Source: Methyloprofundus sp. (GTDB lineage: Bacteria > Pseudomonadota > Gammaproteobacteria > Methylococcales > Methylomonadaceae). Taken from it: a stretch of 64,000 bases of DNA. The stretch is taken from positions 4,133,630-4,197,629 of the forward strand of contig AP023240.1 of NCBI GenBank assembly GCA_016592635.1, read 5' to 3'. The translations under genes were made by a program, and so were the position numbers. Each line of letters begins with the position of its first letter. The stretch's first letter is position 1. Positions 43,728-52,107 of the stretch are shown here, piece after piece. The notes below the pieces were generated by a model. That model was given only the letters and a program-made list of their open reading frames with translations, was not told where the DNA came from and did no database searches.

Positions 43728-44108
43728 TTCTGTCTCCTTAATTTAATGCCAAAACAGCATAATAACAATAGATTATACCCACGATAAAATGGATAAGTGG
43801 AATTCTACACTAAAATGCTTGGTAATTCATAAAACTGCGGAGCCCCTCACAAAATCAGCATAATTTATATTGCTAATGATAACCCTTTCACAAAAAAAGA
43901 TGTGTCAATACTAAGTGTTAGACAGTTCACAATAGCGTATGAATTTTTTTGTTTTAATGTACTCCAACATGATAATTTTTAGCATAAATAGCTTCGTATC
44001 ATGGCTATAAAATAAAATCAATAAAGCATACAATAAAAAAAATACAATATTTTTTTTAAAAAATTGTATAATGAATTTAACACTAACTTTAATGTAACCA
44101 ATAAAGCC
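43728..44108 (+). promoter_or_regulatory. intergenic region with candidate promoter for the AP2-like gene
   Basis: About 380 bases without a clear gene. TATAAT at 44067-44072 is a good -10 for the AP2-like gene, but its -35 is poor. It supports the ATG at 44109 rather than the upstream TTG. The peroxiredoxin promoter must be here too, on the other strand; I see no clear OxyR site. Confidence 0.4.
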
Positions 44109-44636
44109 ATGTCAGATAATCCCATTAGGATAAAACATAAGCACATCACTGAGCCTGATGCGTTCGGTTACCAAGTCCGCATCGTAAGGCGCGGCAAAGA
44201 AAGTAGCCGTTATTTTTCTCACAAATTATGGGGAGGAAGAAGTAAATCACTTGCTGCAGCTATTACTTGGCGCGACCAAATGTTGGTTGCTCTAAAAGGC
44301 AGTAGAACGCGATTCTTAAAACCACCGAAAAACAAAACAACTACTGGCTTAACGGGTGTTTCAAGAACCATAAAATACGACAAAAGAAAAGATAAAAGTT
44401 ATCTCTGTTACACTGTTTTTTGGGTATGCGACCGCAAATCAAAAAACAAAACCTTTCAGGTAGGTAATATAGAGACTATTAGCCCTGATGATGAGTTACA
44501 TGCATTTCGTACTGCTAGGATCTTCAGAAGCTGTTACGAATACTCAATTGACAATGATGCTCCTTTTGATGAAAGTCTTTTTGCTGGCTGGAAAAAGAAA
44601 CGCTTATATGATGAGCCAGGTATTGCACCACCATAA
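44109..44636 (+). CDS. AP2-domain-like DNA-binding protein
   Basis: A 175-residue basic protein. The N-terminal half (YQVRIVRRGKESSRYFSHKL, then SLAAAITWRDQML) and the second half (GVSRTIKYDKRKDKSYLCYT, FQVGNI) look like two AP2/integrase-type DNA-binding three-strand sheets. No catalytic domain is attached. Upstream AT-rich tract and -10 suggest a single-gene unit. DNA-binding is likely; target unknown. Confidence 0.55.
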   Translation: MSDNPIRIKHKHITEPDAFGYQVRIVRRGKESSRYFSHKLWGGRSKSLAAAITWRDQMLVALKGSRTRFLKPPKNKTTTGLTGVSRTIKYDKRKDKSYLCYTVFWVCDRKSKNKTFQVGNIETISPDDELHAFRTARIFRSCYEYSIDNDAPFDESLFAGWKKKRLYDEPGIAPP

Positions 44637-45123
44637 CAGTCAATAACAACAGCAACTTTATTAATCTTGTTAAAATTGATAAGGAACGAGAGTATTATTG
44701 AATTCTCGTTCCTATAATTGCTGTTTGTTGTAACACACTAGCGTTAAGTACACCTCATACCATTGCATGTATAACACTTTAGGCTAGCGTCCAAGGTTTA
44801 GCCTTTACTCGCCAAAAATAACCCCCCCCCCCCAAGCCATAGGCCAACTCTACATTAGTAAATTACTAAGCCGCTCGTTAAGTTTGATATAGATTGCTCC
44901 TTCCTTTAATCCTTAGCTCACATGCTTTATAGTGTCTATCAGTCACGAATATTTATAATTCCATTCTGACAAAAATTACTCCTACCACTCTCATACAAAA
45001 TACTTTTTGGGTAAATTTTCTATTAGTTGAACAACTGCGCATATTTAGTCAATGTTTATTGATAAATTAACAGTCAAGATATTCGCAATAGAAAACTAAC
45101 TCATACACAATGTTATTAAATTT
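44637..45123. repeat. gene-free gap with a poly-C tract (44822-44833)
   Basis: This 487-base gap has no ORF with coding character. It contains a run of 12 C at 44822-44833, unusual in AT-rich sequence, and may vary in length. Downstream is the presumed promoter of the HD-GYP gene; I see no clean -35/-10. Confidence 0.6.
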
Positions 45124-45710
45124 ATGTTAGATATTAAAAAAATTGCAGAATTAACCGAGCTAAATGTCTTATATGTTGAAGATGATGATGAAACCCGAGA
45201 AGAATTAGAGTTAGTACTACAAAGCTGGTTTCACACTTTATATACTGCAGAAAATGGTAGAGAAGGCTTAGATTTATACAAAAAACATCGCCCGGATATT
45301 GTTATCTCCGATATACAAATGCCTGAAATGAATGGGCTTTCCATGTCGGCGGATATTAAACATATTCAGCAGAATCAAGAAATCATTATTTTAAGTGCTT
45401 ATAACGATGTTGAGTATTTATTTAGAGCACTTGAGCTCGGTATTCAACATTATATTACCAAGCCTATCAGCCTTGAACGTCTACTGGATAAGCTTGTTGC
45501 AATCAAAGATCAGATGCAACTGGAAAACGAAGTCAAGCATAATAGAAAGTTATTAGAACAATATAAGCTGCTAGTGGATGAAAAAGCGATCGTTGCAAAA
45601 GTGGATTTGACTGGCAATATCAGTTACGTCAATTCACAGTTTTGTCATTTATCAGGCTATACAGAAACAGAATTATTAGGTCAGCATTATTTGTTTACTT
45701 TTGCGGAGAA
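45124..45710 (+). pseudogene. 5' part of a REC-PAS-HD-GYP response regulator, split by an IS
   Basis: The first 195 codons encode a receiver domain (LYVEDDDETREEL, acceptor Asp in DIVISDIQMPEMNG, ITKPISLERL), a coiled linker and the start of a PAS domain (GNISYVNSQFCHLSGYTETELLG). The reading then runs into the insertion and stops at 45744. Removing 45711-47358, which holds the IS and one copy of the target repeat, joins this in frame with 47359-48562. The full gene would encode about 596 residues. The receiver portion may still be made as a truncated protein. Confidence 0.92.
45704..45710. repeat. target site duplication, left copy
   Basis: CGGAGAA, immediately before the element, is repeated at 47352-47358 immediately after it. 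One copy restores the host reading frame exactly. Confidence 0.85.
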
Positions 45711-45781
45711 CCCCCTGTGTCAGGATAGTTGTCGCCCAAATTAATTTCATAACTAAACAGGGGGCGGTATGATGACAACAA

Positions 45782-46279
45782 ATGGGAACTCAACATTATT
45801 CAAAGCAGTTTAAAGAAGCGATCATTAAAAAGCTGAATCAAAGTGAACTATCTCTCAGGCAGTTTGCCAAACAAGAAAGCATGAATCCTTCTACGCTTTA
45901 TAAATGGAAAGAAGAATTTAAAATATCAGGATTGTCCGTGTCAAAAGAAATTCCCCCTGAACAATGGTCAGCGGAAGAAAAATTTGCAGTCGTTTTAGAA
46001 ATAGCGACCTTATCTGAAATTGAAGTAAGCGAATATTGTCGAAGCAAAGGTTTGTATCCAGAGCAGATAAATACTTGGAAGCAAGCGTGCATAGCAGGTA
46101 ATGTACGCCAGGCAGGTAACAAGAAGGCCCTGCAGGCAGCCACTAAATCCGATAAAAAACGGATAAAAGAGTTAGAAAAAGAGCTCAACAGAAAAGAAAA
46201 AGCCTTGGCAGAAACGGCAGCCTTACTGGTGCTTAGAAAAAAGTTCAATGCCTATTGGGGAGAAGACGAGGACAATTGA
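45782..46279 (+). CDS. IS3-family transposase OrfA
   Basis: A 165-residue protein with two HTH-like segments (LSQFAKQES-type: LRQFAKQESMNPSTLYKWKEE; and EVSEYCRSKGLYPEQINTWK) and a C-terminal leucine-zipper-like coil (IKELEKELNRKEKALAE). It binds the IS ends and can be joined to OrfB by frameshifting. Confidence 0.88.
   Translation: MGTQHYSKQFKEAIIKKLNQSELSLRQFAKQESMNPSTLYKWKEEFKISGLSVSKEIPPEQWSAEEKFAVVLEIATLSEIEVSEYCRSKGLYPEQINTWKQACIAGNVRQAGNKKALQAATKSDKKRIKELEKELNRKEKALAETAALLVLRKKFNAYWGEDEDN
46237..46243 (+). promoter_or_regulatory. programmed -1 frameshift site A6G
   Basis: AAAAAAG is in the right phase (A AAA AAG) for -1 slippage from the OrfA frame into the OrfB frame. No stop lies between it and the OrfB body, so a full-length OrfAB is possible, as in other IS3-family elements. 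Confidence 0.75.
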
Positions 46280-47319
46280 CCTTACTCGCTGATAGGCAGC
46301 ACTATGAAGAATTGATTAATGAAGCCATTTTGGCAGGCGCAAGAAAACATAAGGCTTGCGAGATCATAGGGCTATCAGTGCGGACGTTGCAGCGATGGCA
46401 ATCCGAAGGTGAAATATCGGCAGATAAACGCCCGATGGCGAAGCGCCCGGAGCCCACCAACAAGCTAACCGCAGAGGAAAGGCAATTGATCATTGAAACC
46501 TGTAACTTGGAAGAGTTTTCTTCATTGCCGCCCAGTCAAATCGTACCGATATTGGCCGACAGAGGAGAATACATTGCTTCCGAATCAAGCTTTTACCGTG
46601 TATTAAAGGAAGAAGGCATGTTGCATCACAGAGGAAAGGCAAAGGTCAGAAATGGCCATAATAAACCGACAAGTTACACGGCCAAGAAAGCTAATGAAGT
46701 ATGGAGCTGGGATATTAGTTATTTACCCACCACCGTCATAGGTCAGCATTATTACCTCTATATGATAGAAGACATATACAGTCGAAAAGTGGTTGGCTGG
46801 GAAGTGCATGCCAATGAAACGGGAGAACAGGCGGCAGAGTTGCTGGAGCGTAGCATTTGGTCAGAAAAATGCAGAAAACAGGATCTGGTTTTACACTCGG
46901 ATAATGGTGCACCAATGAAGAGCCTTACCATGCAAGCAAAAATGCATGATTTGGGTGTCATTAGTTCCCGTAGTCGACCACGGGTCAGTAATGACAACCC
47001 GTATTCCGAATCATTATTTAGAACGGTAAAATATTGCCCGCGGTGGCCATCTGAAGGGTTTGATTCTTTAGAGGGCGCAAGACAATGGGTACAAGGTTTT
47101 GTGTATTGGTACAACAATGAGCATCGCCATAGTCGAATCAAATTTGTTACACCCAACCAAAGACATGAAGGGCTTGATGCTGAGATATTGAAGAAGCGAG
47201 AAGTGCTGTATCAACAAAAAAGAAATGAGCATCCAGAACGATGGTCTGGAGGTATAAGAAACTGGGAGCCGGAAGGTGCTGTGGAGCTAAATCCAGAGCA
47301 AAATAAAGAGGCTGCTTAA
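46255..47319 (+). CDS. IS3-family transposase OrfB (DDE integrase domain)
   Basis: A 354-residue protein counted from the first open codon, though it is probably made as OrfAB by frameshifting. It has an HTH (KACEIIGLSVRTLQRW) and an rve/DDE core: Asp in WSWDISYLP, Asp in LHSDNGAPM and Glu in NPYSESLFRTVKY. The C-terminal YWYNNEHRHSRIKFVTPNQRH is typical. It overlaps OrfA by 25 bp. Confidence 0.9.
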   Translation: MGRRRGQLTLLADRQHYEELINEAILAGARKHKACEIIGLSVRTLQRWQSEGEISADKRPMAKRPEPTNKLTAEERQLIIETCNLEEFSSLPPSQIVPILADRGEYIASESSFYRVLKEEGMLHHRGKAKVRNGHNKPTSYTAKKANEVWSWDISYLPTTVIGQHYYLYMIEDIYSRKVVGWEVHANETGEQAAELLERSIWSEKCRKQDLVLHSDNGAPMKSLTMQAKMHDLGVISSRSRPRVSNDNPYSESLFRTVKYCPRWPSEGFDSLEGARQWVQGFVYWYNNEHRHSRIKFVTPNQRHEGLDAEILKKREVLYQQKRNEHPERWSGGIRNWEPEGAVELNPEQNKEAA

Positions 47320-47351
47320 AAAATTTAGGCGACAACTGCCTTGAAAAACAC

Positions 47352-47358
47352 CGGAGAA
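47352..47358. repeat. target site duplication, right copy
   Basis: CGGAGAA, identical to 45704-45710. Confidence 0.85.
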
Positions 47359-48562
47359 TGATCAAGAAGCAACTCTACAAGAACTGAAAGACACTGTTAT
47401 AAACAATAAAAAGTGGCAGGGAATTTTAAAGAAAACCAGTAAAAATGGTGATATTTATATTGTTGATGTGACTGTGGTAGCCATAGTGGACGCGCATAAC
47501 AAGATTGAAGAGTTTGTTGCTTTAATGCTGGATGTAACAGAAGTTTATGAAAAATTTGAGCGCCTATCATTAAACCTACAGCAAGATTTAGCTTCACAGC
47601 AACATTACCACAATGAATATGAGCGTGCGATTGAGTTAGGAACCTCTTTATGCGTACTAGATACATCAGGAAAGATTATTAGTGCCAATGACAATTTCAG
47701 TGCAACCTTAAATTGTCAAACTGAAGAAATTATTGGTCAATCCTTTAGTGATATGGTACTGGATTGCAATGATTTTCAACAGCGTGTATTAGGAAAAGTG
47801 CAAGATCAGGGCTTTAGTTCTAGAGTGATTCGCCTAGGCGTAAAACCAGGCTGTGAACGTACATTAAGTACCGTTATTGTTGGTATTCATGATCAGCAGG
47901 GTGATTTACATTCACTCATGAGCTTAAGCCAAGACATTAGCGACTCGGTCAAACTTAATGACGATATTATTGAAACCCAAAAAGAATTGATTTATGTCAT
48001 GGGTGAAGTGGTTGAAAACCGCAGCCAAGAAACCGGCTTACATATTAAACGTGTTGCCCAAATGTCAGAACTACTCGCGGAAAAATATGGCTTAAGCTCC
48101 GAACATGCGCAAATGATTAAAATCGCATCACCTATGCATGATATTGGCAAAGTGGGTATTCCTGATGAAATATTGCACAAGCCAGGCAAGCTTACTGCTG
48201 AAGAGTTTGAGGCAATGCAAGAACATGCTGATTTGGGCTATAAAATGTTGAATAAGCTAGACCGGCCTTTAATTAATATGGCAGCCACTATTGCTCACCA
48301 ACATCACGAACACTATAACGGTAAAGGCTACCCATTAGGGTTGGCGGGTGAAAAAATTGCCATTGAAGCTCGTATCGTTGGCCTGATTGATGTTTTTGAT
48401 GCCTTGGGTAGTGAGCGTAGCTACAAAAAAGCATGGACAGATGAGCAGATTATTGAGTATTTGCTCGCCAACAAGGGAGTACAGTTTGACCCAGAATTAG
48501 TCGATTTATTTTTAGAAAATATTGAGCAAATTTTAGGGATCCGTAACCAATTATGTGATTGA
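47359..48562 (+). pseudogene. 3' part of the split response regulator (PAS end, PAS, HD-GYP)
   Basis: Continues the host gene after the IS: end of the first PAS, a second PAS (ELGTSLCVLDTSGKIISANDN), then HD-GYP. The phosphodiesterase has SQETGLHIKRVAQMS, HDIGKVGIPDEIL, HQHHEHYNGKGYPLGLAGE with GYP, and VFDALGSERSYK. HD-GYP enzymes degrade c-di-GMP. A GTG at 47468 could start a truncated enzyme lacking the receiver; whether it is expressed is unknown. It ends 9 bp before the TolC-like gene. Confidence 0.9.
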
Positions 48563-48571
48563 GGTAAATAA

Positions 48572-50029
48572 ATGCTAAGAGGCTTTATTGTTATTCTATT
48601 ATTTAGCTGTACTGCTCCTGCAGCAGCTGGCAGACAACAAACATACACACTAGATGATTGCATCACTATTGCCTTACAAAAACATCAGTCTCTAAGAGTC
48701 TCTGATGCGCAAGTGATGATGGCTGAAGCGCTATATCAACAAGCCATGTCAGCCTATTGGCCCAGAGTATCTGCTAGCGTAAGCGCCGAGCGCGCCGACC
48801 AAGATAGAACGTTTACTGCTCAAGGTAACTTTGAATTACCCTCCAGCCTGACTGGCGCATTAACCACTGTCGCCGCGTTACAAGATCCACAATATGCACA
48901 AGCACTTAATGCTGGTTTAGCACAGCCGATTAGCTCAATTCCACTAGATATGAAAATGAAGTTATATGACCGCGATTTAGTCACTGCTTCAATTAATTTA
49001 GAATATCCAGTGTTTACAGGCTTTATGCGTCCTGCAATTATTGGTCAAGCAGAAAAAGGTGTACAAATCGCAGAACAAGCACGCCGTAAATCTAGCCTAG
49101 AAGTAGTCAGGGATGTTAAAAAATATTTTTATGCAGCACAATTTGCCTTACAAATGGAGCAATTAGCCAATGCAACGCTGCAACGCTTTGAAGTTTTGGA
49201 AGATTTAACCGATCGCCTTTATCAAAATGGCTCATTAAAAGTTAAAAAAACCGATTATTTACGTACTAAAGTGACCACTGCAATGATGCGCTCCATGCTA
49301 AATGAAGCCGAATATTCACGAGAACTTGCTCATGAAGCCTTAGGTAATGCGATGGGGCAAGCTTGGGATACAGACTATCGCATAGCGGAAACGGAAATGC
49401 CCAAAGAGCTCACCGCCAACTTGGAAGAGCTGGTTGAAGCAGCAAGGCAATTTAACCCTGATATTCAACAATTAAGCCTTGCCGTGCAATTAACCGAGCA
49501 TCGTATTACTGAAGCGCAAAGTGGTTATTATCCTATGGTAGGTGTGCAAGCAAGTGCCCACAAACTATGGAATGACTATGATGCAGGTTTGATTAATGAT
49601 GATAATGCAGAAGGCTGGACTATTGGTATTGGTATGCAGTGGGACCTATTTAGCGGCTTTGAAACAGTTGGCAAAGTAAAGCATGCCGAAGCACAACAAA
49701 GACAAGTAAAAAGCCAAACTATTCTATTAGATGAGGGCATGGCACTACAAGTAAAGCAGCAATTTTTACGTATTCGTAGCTCCAATAGACAAATTCAAAA
49801 TAATAAAGTTGCTTTCGGTTTTGCGCGTGATAACCGTAAATTACATACTCGTGCCTACCAACAAGAAATGGTGACTACCAAGGATGTAATTGAATCACAA
49901 TTAGTAGAATCCTTTGCACAGAGTGCTTATTACCGCTCGCGCTATTCATTGGAAGTTGGCTTAACATCCCTGGAATATTTGATTGGACGTAATCTGGAGC
50001 AATTAGGTGGATTCGCAAAGGCTAGGTAG
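48572..50029 (+). CDS. TolC-family outer membrane efflux protein
   Basis: A 485-residue protein with signal peptide (MLRGFIVILLFSCTAPAAA) and the outer-membrane-factor repeats: LDDCITIALQKHQSLRVSDAQ, a second copy at NLEELVEAARQFNPDIQQL, and GYYPMVGVQA. No inner-membrane pump or adaptor is next to it. It follows the HD-GYP gene at 9 bp, so its expression may be upset by the IS. Export substrate unknown. Confidence 0.88.
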   Translation: MLRGFIVILLFSCTAPAAAGRQQTYTLDDCITIALQKHQSLRVSDAQVMMAEALYQQAMSAYWPRVSASVSAERADQDRTFTAQGNFELPSSLTGALTTVAALQDPQYAQALNAGLAQPISSIPLDMKMKLYDRDLVTASINLEYPVFTGFMRPAIIGQAEKGVQIAEQARRKSSLEVVRDVKKYFYAAQFALQMEQLANATLQRFEVLEDLTDRLYQNGSLKVKKTDYLRTKVTTAMMRSMLNEAEYSRELAHEALGNAMGQAWDTDYRIAETEMPKELTANLEELVEAARQFNPDIQQLSLAVQLTEHRITEAQSGYYPMVGVQASAHKLWNDYDAGLINDDNAEGWTIGIGMQWDLFSGFETVGKVKHAEAQQRQVKSQTILLDEGMALQVKQQFLRIRSSNRQIQNNKVAFGFARDNRKLHTRAYQQEMVTTKDVIESQLVESFAQSAYYRSRYSLEVGLTSLEYLIGRNLEQLGGFAKAR

Positions 50030-50056
50030 CTTAATATCAATCTACGGACTTATTAG

Positions 50057-51046
50057 ATGCTTGGCTTAAGGAGCGAGAATTTAATAAGTCCCAAGCCTGA
50101 TTTATCTATTGTCTGCATTGCGTCTAAAAATGGCATGATAAGCTTATCCTTAAAAGCAGCTATTTTCTGGTTTAGTATATTAGTATTTTGCATACTACCT
50201 TATTCCCATGCTACTGATAAAATAGTTCCCTTGCCTGTCTTTCATGCTGGCTTTTATATCAATGCTTTTTCTGATATAGCGATAGAGGATATCGAAGTTG
50301 CTTTACGTTTTTGGACAGAAAAGCTGGCTGACCAAGCTAACTACCCATCTGATACAACTGTTTATGAAAGCCTTGATAAAATGCGCACTGATTTTTATCA
50401 AGGTAAAATCAATTTTATTGTCGCGCCACCGTTGGTATTTGTAAATGAATTTGATCTGACCCAGCTAACTGATGGCTATAAAAGCCTAATGCACGGCACT
50501 GCCTTTGATACACTTATTGCTGTTACTCATAATCAATCAGGTATACAAGACTTTAGTGATGTAAAAAATAAACAGTTACTAATGCTAGAGCATGATGAAT
50601 TAATGCATATGTACCTAGATGTGTTAACGCTCGAGCATTTTGGGAAACAATCTAAACAAGTCTTTGCAAAAATTAGACGTTCTGCTAAATCCAGCAAAAT
50701 GATCTACAAGTTATTTTTCAAAAAAACAGATGTTATTTTGGTTTATTTACAAGACTATCGTTTAGCAACAGAATTAAATCCGCAAATCAAACACCAGACA
50801 CATATCATTGCTGAACTAGCCTCTATACCTAGAGGCTTGGCTTTTTTTCATATACGTACAGATTCCCAGCTTAGGCAAGATGCCATCGAAGAAGCGGAAA
50901 AATTGCATACTTATCCTAAAGGTCAGCAGTTATTGAACTTATTTCAAGCTGACCGCATGATTCGCTCAAGCCTTAGTGATTTAGACACTACTCGACAATT
51001 AAAGCAGCGTTATCAGCAATTACTCAAGCAGTATTCATTACCATAA
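50057..51046 (+). CDS. PhnD-like periplasmic binding protein, copy 1
   Basis: A 329-residue protein of the PhnD / phosphonate-type binding protein class. Start uncertain: ATG 50057 or ATG 50135, the latter giving a clean signal (MISLSLKAAIFWFSILVF to SHA). Core segments: KMRTDFYQGKINFIVAPPLV, FDTLIAVTHNQSGI and ELNPQIK. No ABC permease or ATPase is near. Such stand-alone PhnD-like proteins often sense ligands for signalling proteins; here the HD-GYP regulator is upstream. That is inference. Confidence 0.75.
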   Translation: MLGLRSENLISPKPDLSIVCIASKNGMISLSLKAAIFWFSILVFCILPYSHATDKIVPLPVFHAGFYINAFSDIAIEDIEVALRFWTEKLADQANYPSDTTVYESLDKMRTDFYQGKINFIVAPPLVFVNEFDLTQLTDGYKSLMHGTAFDTLIAVTHNQSGIQDFSDVKNKQLLMLEHDELMHMYLDVLTLEHFGKQSKQVFAKIRRSAKSSKMIYKLFFKKTDVILVYLQDYRLATELNPQIKHQTHIIAELASIPRGLAFFHIRTDSQLRQDAIEEAEKLHTYPKGQQLLNLFQADRMIRSSLSDLDTTRQLKQRYQQLLKQYSLP

Positions 51047-51987
51047 TGCGAATTTTATACTTAAATTTATCTTATTGGCTAAATAAGCGATTTATACCCA
51101 ATACCAGCAAGCTATTATTAAGCTTATTACTTGTCTTTGGTATTACTCAAACTTGTCCTGCAGATGATGATTTATTTCAACAAAATACCTTACGTACTGG
51201 CTTTTATCTAGAATCATTTCCTGATATTTCTTTAGCTGACATGGAAATCGCATTACGCTTTTGGGTTGAAGAAGTAGGTAATGGAGTGGGTATTCCAGCA
51301 TCTATTTTTATCTATAAAGACTTAGATAAAATGCGCACCGACTTCTATCAAGGCAAAATTAATTTTATCGTCTCTTCACCGCTCTTTATTGTGAATGAAT
51401 TTGATTTACAGCAATTGGCCGAAGGTTACAAAATTGTACTTTCGGACATTGCAACCGACAAGATTTTGGTTATAACTCATAAAAGCTCTGACATACAAAA
51501 CCTTAAGGACTTAGGCAATACACAATTAACTTTGTTACTAAATGACCCGATAGCAAAAATGTATGCTGAGGTATTAAGCTTAGAAAACTATGGCAAAAAT
51601 GCGACTAATGTATTTTCTCGTATTAACTATACTCTTAAATCCAACCAGCTTATTTACAAATTATTTTTCAAAAATACCGACGTTATTTTTGTTTACCAAC
51701 AAGCCTACCAATTGGCAATTGAGTTAAATCCACAGATTAAGGATAAAACACTCGTCATTGCAGCACTTCCTGATATTCCTCGCGGCTTAGGCTACTTCCA
51801 TAAAAAAGTTAATCCTGAATTTAGAGAAGCAGTATTAACAGAAGTAGAAAAGCTAGATACTCACCCTCGAGGGCAGCAGTTACTCGCTTTATTTCAAGCA
51901 GAAACTGTCAGGCGTTCTAACTTGGGTGATTTAAAAACTACTCAACAATTAAAGCAAAGATACCAAAAACTTATCAACGCACAGTAG
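51046..51987 (+). CDS. PhnD-like periplasmic binding protein, copy 2
   Basis: A 313-residue paralogue of the preceding gene, overlapping by one base (TAATG). Shared stretches: KMRTDFYQGKINFIV, LFFKNTDVIFVY, ELNPQIK, IPRGLGYFH, and the RGQQLLALFQA tail. Signal segment LLLSLLLVFGITQTCPA. Tandem duplication with divergence suggests two related ligands. Confidence 0.78.
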   Translation: MRILYLNLSYWLNKRFIPNTSKLLLSLLLVFGITQTCPADDDLFQQNTLRTGFYLESFPDISLADMEIALRFWVEEVGNGVGIPASIFIYKDLDKMRTDFYQGKINFIVSSPLFIVNEFDLQQLAEGYKIVLSDIATDKILVITHKSSDIQNLKDLGNTQLTLLLNDPIAKMYAEVLSLENYGKNATNVFSRINYTLKSNQLIYKLFFKNTDVIFVYQQAYQLAIELNPQIKDKTLVIAALPDIPRGLGYFHKKVNPEFREAVLTEVEKLDTHPRGQQLLALFQAETVRRSNLGDLKTTQQLKQRYQKLINAQ

Positions 51988-52107
51988 TCGTAATAATCAA
52001 GACGGAGTTCGAGCAAATTGCACAAATATGGGACAATAGCAGTGTTCCTCCAATTTTATGACTGAGGATATACGCTAAGTTTTCTTAATTTTATCAAGGA
52101 TCGAGCC

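Larger units (their letters stand above)
45711..47351 (+). mobile_element. IS3-family insertion sequence, 1641 bp
   Basis: Two overlapping reading frames encode an OrfA/OrfB transposase of the IS3 type. The ends share a 16-bp inverted core (AGTTGTCGCCCAAATT at 45727 and AATTTAGGCGACAACT at 47322) with looser outer parts. A 7-bp duplication CGGAGAA flanks it; IS3-family elements usually make 3-5 bp, so 7 bp is odd. It interrupts the HD-GYP gene in the same orientation. Both frames look intact, so it may be active. Confidence 0.9.

Noticed and set aside
44637..45123. Possible CRISPR or attachment site around the poly-C tract
   Set aside because: No repeated spaced units and no tRNA or integrase nearby.
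47397..47666. Minus-strand 89-codon frame beside the IS
   Set aside because: Antisense to the second part of the HD-GYP regulator.
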